Shown piece after piece: positions 7,389 through 10,676 of a stretch of 10,676 bases of DNA. Every line of letters begins with the position of its first letter. The first letter of the stretch is position 1. The stretch lies in the NCBI GenBank assembly GCA_030064795.1, contig JASJEI010000077.1, positions 1 to 10,676 of the forward strand, in the 5' to 3' direction. The notes beneath the pieces were generated by a model. The model did not search any database, was not told the origin of the DNA, and saw nothing but the letters and a program-made list of their open reading frames with translations. The stretch comes from Pleurocapsa sp. MO_226.B13. GTDB lineage: Bacteria > Cyanobacteriota > Cyanobacteriia > Cyanobacteriales > Xenococcaceae. The position numbers were made by a program, and so were the translations under genes.

Positions 7389-7432
7389 GATAACTCATCA
7401 ATTATAGTAACCAGGTTATTGATAACACATGA
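7389..7432 (-). promoter_or_regulatory. Candidate parAB promoter with operator dyad and flanking repeats
   Basis: The minus strand has a perfect TATAAT (7406-7401) 125 bp upstream of parA. Immediately upstream, where a -10/-35 spacer would be, is the dyad TAACC-A-GGTTA (7408-7418). A 12-bp direct repeat, GATAAC[T/A]CAT[C/G]A, flanks this at 7389-7400 and 7421-7432, 32 bp (three helical turns) apart. A clear -35 is lacking, which suits an activator-dependent or repressed promoter. The rest of 7276-7388 shows nothing I can name. Confidence 0.4.
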
Positions 7433-7562
7433 GTCCAGATCTTTGTCAAAAGAAATTGGCCAAAGGACAAGAACTTAAATGTAAGCTCGTTGTGATCCAA
7501 TCTAAATATGGTAATTAATCAGTTCAAATCAATACCATTCTAGAAATACTAGATCCTTATCT

Positions 7563-7754
7563 GTGTTTGAGGGGGAGTTTTTGATAGAGTGGCCGAACAT
7601 GGAGAAAACTAACGTGACCAAGCATTCCTGTTCTATCAAAAACCGAGCTCAAAACATAACCAAAGCTCAGGTAGCCAAAGCAAATAACCTCGCCGAGCAA
7701 CCGATAGAAATTACCTATTACCGCAATGAATACAGTTTTATGGGTCGCAAGTAG
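7563..7754 (+). CDS. Small hypothetical protein (51-63 aa)
   Basis: I do not recognise this protein. The frame opens with GTG at 7563 (63 aa), preceded by no clear binding site. An ATG at 7599 would give 51 aa beginning MEKTNVTKHSC. The product is basic and polar and ends EITYYRNEYSFMGRK, loosely like the YRG-type ends of small cyanobacterial proteins of unknown function; that resemblance is weak. The last 17 bp overlap the convergent gene at 7738-7938. A 12-bp inverted repeat (7577-7588, 7632-7643) lies within its 5' part. It may not be translated. Confidence 0.35.
   Translation: MFEGEFLIEWPNMEKTNVTKHSCSIKNRAQNITKAQVAKANNLAEQPIEITYYRNEYSFMGRK
7577..7643. repeat. 12-bp perfect inverted repeat, 43-bp spacer
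   Basis: GTTTTTGATAGA (7577-7588) and TCTATCAAAAAC (7632-7643) are exact reverse complements. They could close a stem around the start of the small plus-strand ORF, or mark the ends of a short element. There is no other support for either. Confidence 0.6.
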
Positions 7755-7938
7755 GGTCGGGACATTGTTTGGCTTCTTGAGCTGTAATTTCCAATCCCAA
7801 ATAAGAGTATAACCAGTTCGGTATCTCGTTTAAACCTAAAACTGAGCCTGAAAAAGTTGCACCGATTAACAGTCCTCCACCAAATAGGGTGGCTAGAAAA
7901 GTTGCTACTGATAGTTTTAAAACTTCTAGTCTATTCAT
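7738..7938 (-). CDS. Small membrane or exported protein, unknown
   Basis: 66 aa. A hydrophobic, glycine-rich stretch at about residues 8-32 (LSVATFLATLFGGGLLIGATF) follows a short N-terminal MNRLEVLK. That fits one membrane segment or an uncleaved signal. The polar C-terminus ends KQCPDPTCDP, with two cysteines. The ATG at 7938 has only a poor AAAGAAA-like purine stretch upstream. It lies after the hairpin that closes the 7996-9586 operon, so it would need read-through or its own promoter. No family recognised. Confidence 0.5.
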   Translation of the reverse strand: MNRLEVLKLSVATFLATLFGGGLLIGATFSGSVLGLNEIPNWLYSYLGLEITAQEAKQCPDPTCDP

Positions 7939-7964
7939 TATTTTTTTCTTTGGTTAAATTAAAT

Positions 7965-7992
7965 TTCAACTGCTGCGTATGCAGCAGTTGAA
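7965..7992 (-). terminator. Intrinsic terminator-like hairpin after the three-gene operon
   Basis: TTCAACTGCTGC (7965-7976), a 4-base loop, and GCAGCAGTTGAA (7981-7992) form a perfect 12-bp stem just 3 bp past the stop of the membrane-protein gene (7996). On the minus strand it is followed by ATTTAATTT, a moderate U-rich tail. It separates the 7996-9586 operon from the 66-aa gene. Confidence 0.7.
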
Positions 7993-7995
7993 CAA

Positions 7996-8544
7996 TCATT
8001 TATGAATGATATAAAAAGCTGCTGTATTACCTTGTGGTATTGGCGAACTGCTCAGATTTCCTTGACCAGATACATCGGCCGCTAAAGTTATACCACCACC
8101 GCCATCGCGATCGCCAGTAATCTGAACTAAATTGGGTCCAGTGTTAAGAGGTACAAGTACTGCTTGACCTGAATTCGTAAGAAAAGTACTCTGAGTGTAT
8201 GGCTTACCGTTTACAAATAACGTAACGAAGTCGCCATCTTCGGCCCCATTGTCGCGAAGAATAATTTGCACCTCATCTTGAGAAACCGTTTTGTCGTCAA
8301 GTCCGTATCTTGGTTGCTTGGTTTCTGCTTGCTCTTGCCAGCCAATAGCAGGATTGAGTTCTGCCTGTTTGAGATTTAACTTTCTAGAGCTTGAGAACCA
8401 ACTTCCCAAAACCGACTGAATGACAATTAATACTGCAATAATTCCCACGCCAGAAAAAATCAACTTTAAGGATAAGTCGGAGCGATTATTAGTTGTCGAA
8501 CGCGATGGTCGCTTCCGTCTCTTTTGTTGTTGTTGCGAATTCAT
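7996..8544 (-). CDS. Single-pass membrane protein with extracytoplasmic beta-rich domain, unknown
   Basis: 182 aa. The N-terminus is strongly basic and polar (QQQQKRRKRPSRS), followed by one transmembrane segment at about 27-48 (LKLIFSGVGIIAVLIVIQSVL), so the rest should face the periplasm. Residues 91-160 carry a pattern of short strands (EVQIILRDNGAEDGD, VTLFVNGKPY, NLVQITGDRDGGGG) like Ig- or cadherin-like repeats often seen in cyanobacterial hypothetical proteins. No enzyme motif is seen. It starts 8 bp after the preceding gene's stop and has GAAGAG touching the ATG, too close for a normal ribosome site, so it is probably coupled. Last gene before the hairpin at 7965. Confidence 0.75.
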   Translation of the reverse strand: MNSQQQQKRRKRPSRSTTNNRSDLSLKLIFSGVGIIAVLIVIQSVLGSWFSSSRKLNLKQAELNPAIGWQEQAETKQPRYGLDDKTVSQDEVQIILRDNGAEDGDFVTLFVNGKPYTQSTFLTNSGQAVLVPLNTGPNLVQITGDRDGGGGITLAADVSGQGNLSSSPIPQGNTAAFYIIHK

Positions 8545-8552
8545 CTCTTCAA

Positions 8553-8936
8553 TTATTCAAAATCAAAATTATATTGCTCTGGATCTTGAGAAGATTGGTT
8601 TTGTTCGGCAATCAAACTAAAAGCCAACTGATTGAACTTGGTGCGATCGCGTAGCAAAGTTCTGAAAACCACCAGATCGACCTCACAAGTTTTCAGAACG
8701 AGATTATCTGACTCAAACCCAGCCTCGACCTTTTGAATAATAGAATCAATTGTTTCGAGATGGTTTGGCGAACGCTCGATTGCTTTTGCCTGTTGTTTCC
8801 AGAGTTTTAATTCCTCTAAAGTTACTTGTACCTTATTGCCATTGACAATCCATTGCCTATACAATTGAGCGACAACATCTGCCTCAATCTTGAGATTTCG
8901 TTCTTTATTCGATAATTCCTTCTCCTTAATACTCAA
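8553..8936 (-). CDS. Coiled-coil-like protein of unknown function; start uncertain
   Basis: 127 aa from the first usual start, TTG at 8936. It is charged and helical at the N-terminus (IKEKELSNKERNLKIEADVV) and acidic at the end. No family recognised. The TTG has only AAGGA 13 nt upstream. The same frame is open far beyond it, with coding-like sequence (ELQRVIAEEIEIQQQELATSV) and no ATG, GTG or other TTG back to a stop inside the preceding gene. An ATT at 8984 has GAGGAG (8991-8996) at an ideal 6-nt distance, directly after the upstream TAA (9002-9004); starting there gives 143 aa. Alternatively it is the second half of a frameshifted fusion with the preceding gene. Confidence 0.65.
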   Translation of the reverse strand: MSIKEKELSNKERNLKIEADVVAQLYRQWIVNGNKVQVTLEELKLWKQQAKAIERSPNHLETIDSIIQKVEAGFESDNLVLKTCEVDLVVFRTLLRDRTKFNQLAFSLIAEQNQSSQDPEQYNFDFE

Positions 8937-9001
8937 CTGAAATAAAGCATCCTTAACAGAAGTCGCTAACTCCTGTTGCTGAATTTCGATCTCCTCAGCG
9001 A

Positions 9002-9586
9002 TTACTCGTTGGAGTTCTGTTCTGATTCCTCCGCTGATGCTTCTGGCAATGCTTGAGTATTGCTGCTCCCCCCCGTTAGCTGTTTCGCCCCGTTGCGACC
9101 ATTCATCCTGTTCAGCAAAAAATCCACACCCGCATTATTATTGTTTCTCTGCTCTCTAATCTCCGATCGCATCTCCTGAAAGGCATCCTTCATCTCAGGC
9201 GAGCGCATTTCTTCAGCTAAGGTATGAGCCACAAGCTGCGGAATATGGGGAGCTATCTGTTTGACCGCATCCTGCACCATATCTACCGCCATCTCTGCCG
9301 TTGCCATTCCCACTGCATCGGCTGCCGAACCTTGATTAGCCCGATCATGTTGTTGTTCTTCTACCTTTTCTGGTTCTACATCAGCTAATCCAAAGTACTG
9401 CTCCACATCTTTATATTTTTTTCCAGCATTCAACATTTCACGGGCAACTTGAAAATAGTTCTCGATTTCTTCTTCGCTGTAGTCTTCTTTTGAGGTATCA
9501 AGCCCACAAGATTTTAATGTCTTATAAACAGTATTATCGGATATTCCAAACTGCTGCTCCAAATCTTTTTTAGTTTTAGTAGGCAT
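9002..9586 (-). CDS. Helix-turn-helix protein, probable plasmid-borne DNA-binding/regulatory protein
   Basis: 194 aa and first gene of the leftward operon. An N-terminal helix-turn-helix lies at about 6-27 (KKDLEQQFGISDNTVYKTL), with a second similar segment at about 55-68 (GKKYKDVEQYFGLA). A helical middle (about 90-150) follows, then a polar tail (GGSSNTQALPEASAEESEQ). This DNA-binding head plus helical body recalls plasmid KfrA-like or centromere-binding proteins, but I see no diagnostic motif. The upstream TACCAAG cluster (9612-9681) is its likely operator or centromere. A run of seven G on the coding strand (9074-9068, around residues 171-173) is a possible slippage site. The ATG at 9586 has no clear ribosome site. 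Confidence 0.7.
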   Translation of the reverse strand: MPTKTKKDLEQQFGISDNTVYKTLKSCGLDTSKEDYSEEEIENYFQVAREMLNAGKKYKDVEQYFGLADVEPEKVEEQQHDRANQGSAADAVGMATAEMAVDMVQDAVKQIAPHIPQLVAHTLAEEMRSPEMKDAFQEMRSEIREQRNNNNAGVDFLLNRMNGRNGAKQLTGGSSNTQALPEASAEESEQNSNE

Positions 9587-9611
9587 AGTTATTAAAATAA
9601 TTGTTCATTGC

Positions 9612-9681
9612 TACCAAGAGATACCAAGCTGGATACCAAGCTTGGTATCACTCTTCATACCCAGTCAATTTGCGCTTGGTA
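9612..9681. promoter_or_regulatory. TACCAAG iteron cluster with an 18-bp palindrome (operator or centromere candidate)
   Basis: TACCAAG occurs at 9612, 9622 and 9634 (steps of 10 and 12 bp) and inverted as CTTGGTA at 9641 and 9675. The middle forms GATACCAAGCTTGGTATC (9632-9649), a perfect palindrome. GATACCAAGCT is a direct 11-bp repeat at 9620-9630 and 9632-9642. The cluster sits in the divergent region between the helix-turn-helix gene (start 9586) and the winged-helix gene (start 9867). Helical phasing and symmetry suggest cooperative binding of a dimeric protein. Confidence 0.75.
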
Positions 9682-9866
9682 ACTCAAATACTAACCTATC
9701 ACCTATTCCCCGAAAAGTATATATGATAGCAGTTTTACTTACCAACACCCCTCTTAAAAACTAAGCAAAAATCCCTGGTTTTTCCTCGGAAATTTGGGTC
9801 TTTTCTCTAATTCTTTGTTGACATATATGTTATCTTTCTGAGCATATTTGTTACTAGTTGACTTTA

Positions 9867-10124
9867 ATGCTCAGAAATTGGCTACAGAAGGTTGCTTGTG
9901 AAAAGAAGCTTAGGGGTGAGGATTATCGAGTGCTATTAATCCTTCTAGCTAAAGCCGATAGCCAATCAGTTGAAATATCACAAACAGAAATAGCTCAAAC
10001 CCTTAAGATAGAAAGGTCAAGAGTATCTAGAGCTATTAAAAGACTTAATTGTCTAGGACTGATTGAGAAGAAGACTATTGCTGGTAAATTGGTAGGCTAT
10101 CGCTTTCTAGTAGATGGCTCATAG
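9867..10124 (+). CDS. Small winged-helix DNA-binding protein
   Basis: 85 aa from the ATG at 9867 (88 aa from an in-frame TTG at 9858). The segment GEDYRVLLILLAK then EISQTEIAQTLKIERSRVSRAIKRLNCLGLIEKK is a complete winged helix-turn-helix, as in MarR-like regulators and the DNA-binding part of RepL-like plasmid proteins. The protein ends just after the wing (KLVGYRFLV), so it has no extra domain. TTGACA lies at 9818-9823 within TTGACATATATGT, which also contains the palindrome ACATATATGT (9821-9830), but no good -10 follows. It is divergent from the operon at 7996-9586 and may share or control the TACCAAG region. The rest of 9682-9857 shows no ORF or strong hairpin. Confidence 0.75.
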   Translation: MLRNWLQKVACEKKLRGEDYRVLLILLAKADSQSVEISQTEIAQTLKIERSRVSRAIKRLNCLGLIEKKTIAGKLVGYRFLVDGS

Positions 10125-10409
10125 ATGCTAAAATAATTGGGTAATAACTGCACCACTGCGCTTCGCTCCGTGATTCCGTTACCTGCTTAGAGTTACTGCT
10201 TCTGTGGGGGGTTGAGAAGCTTTTTCTCACATCTCGCCCAATATTGGGGTCAAAACCTTAGTTAAGAATCGATATAAGTACATTAAGACAAGCTATCCGA
10301 ACCGGTCAAGTATTTAGCCACAAATTTGGTCAACTTTTGTGAAGTTGGTTTCGCTTAGATGCCGAAACTCTTAGGATGATCTGAAAGCAAATAGTAAGGT
10401 GATGGTACG
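10125..10409. other. Intergenic region with two short hairpins
   Basis: No convincing ORF on either strand. Two small stems are visible: TGAGAA/TTCTCA at 10213-10229, which could be a weak stop signal after the winged-helix gene, and CAACTT/AAGTTG at 10331-10347. The region presumably holds the promoter of the gene at 10410. No iterons or AT-rich origin-like block were seen. Confidence 0.4.
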
Positions 10410-10676
10410 ATGCCAGGAAAAAAGTTTTACATAGGAGCAAAGCAGTTAGCAGAACTAGAAGCAGAAGCAGCAAACCGAAATATCGAAGTTGAGGAACTAA
10501 TCAAACGAAAACTACAGCAGTTTTCTGAACCGACAACAAATACAGATCTAGAAGATCTACAACAGGCTTTCTTAACTCTGGCGAACAGGGTACAAAATCT
10601 AGAACTAATTCTCAAACGCTACATTCTCTTAACTGAAGCGGAATTACTAGATCTAGGTTATCTAAGAGGCGCGATC
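10410..10676 (+). CDS. Ribbon-helix-helix-like protein, partial at right edge
   Basis: 89 codons are visible from the ATG at 10410 and the frame is open to the window end. AAGGT(GA) lies about 10 nt upstream as a ribosome site. The N-terminus MPGKKFYIGAKQLAELEAEA, followed by NRNIEVEELIKRKLQQF, fits one strand and two helices as in ribbon-helix-helix DNA-binding proteins (antitoxins, MobC-like relaxosome proteins, CopG). A second helical part follows (DLEDLQQAFLTLANRVQNLE), probably for oligomerisation. With the neighbouring winged-helix gene it suggests plasmid regulation or mobilisation. The true family depends on the missing C-terminus. Confidence 0.6.
   Translation, partial: MPGKKFYIGAKQLAELEAEAANRNIEVEELIKRKLQQFSEPTTNTDLEDLQQAFLTLANRVQNLELILKRYILLTEAELLDLGYLRGAI

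Noticed and set aside
8420..8620. 66-codon plus-strand open frame
   Set aside because: Antisense to the basic N-terminus and membrane segment of the 182-aa protein and the end of the coiled-coil gene.
9589..9617. Promoter for the HTH gene (TTGGTA, 17 nt, TAATAA on the minus strand)
   Set aside because: The -10 would end only 2 nt from the ATG, so the transcript would begin inside the gene.
10427..10615. 62-codon minus-strand open frame
   Set aside because: Antisense to the RHH-like gene at 10410, which has a ribosome site and an open frame to the window end.
1..10676. tRNA, rRNA or CRISPR arrays
   Set aside because: No cloverleaf, rRNA segment or regularly spaced repeat-spacer pattern was seen by eye on either strand.

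Overview
The window looks like cyanobacterial DNA. The octamer GCGATCGC (HIP1, overrepresented in many cyanobacteria) occurs at least ten times: six in the left-hand polyketide synthase gene, one in the transposase, one at 5137, and two between 8107 and 8650. A ParA/ParB partition pair and small DNA-binding genes suggest a plasmid or a plasmid-derived island. No replication initiator is visible, so this is inference. I cannot name the species.

Layout. Positions 1-3866 (minus strand) hold the 5' part of a large type I synthase of the PfaA/HglE class (polyunsaturated fatty acid and heterocyst-glycolipid synthases). It reads KS, AT, linker, ACP, and the start of a second ACP, and runs off the left edge. 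Positions 3968-5690 are a graveyard of mobile DNA. A DDE transposase has lost its C-terminus where a second copy of the same insertion sequence was apparently joined into it. Next come a long foldback in the transposase leader, a broken antitoxin-like gene with an in-frame stop, and a 288-bp element with inverted-repeat ends and no transposase. Positions 5742-7275 (minus) hold parB and parA, overlapping by 8 bp, with a candidate promoter/operator near 7389-7432. Positions 7563-7938 hold two small convergent ORFs.

Positions 7996-9586 (minus) look like a three-gene operon of unknown function: a helix-turn-helix protein with a predicted helical body, a coiled-coil-like protein with an unusual start, and a single-pass membrane protein. 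A strong hairpin follows. Its upstream region carries a cluster of TACCAAG motifs, including an 18-bp perfect palindrome. A small winged-helix protein gene starts divergently at 9867. At the right edge a ribbon-helix-helix-like gene (10410 onward) runs out of the window.

How it fits together. ParA and ParB should segregate the replicon. The operon at 7996-9586, its iteron-like operator and the two small DNA-binding proteins look like a second plasmid-maintenance or regulatory module, but I recognise no family for it. The synthase looks like accessory metabolic cargo next to the maintenance genes, with the insertion-sequence debris marking the boundary.
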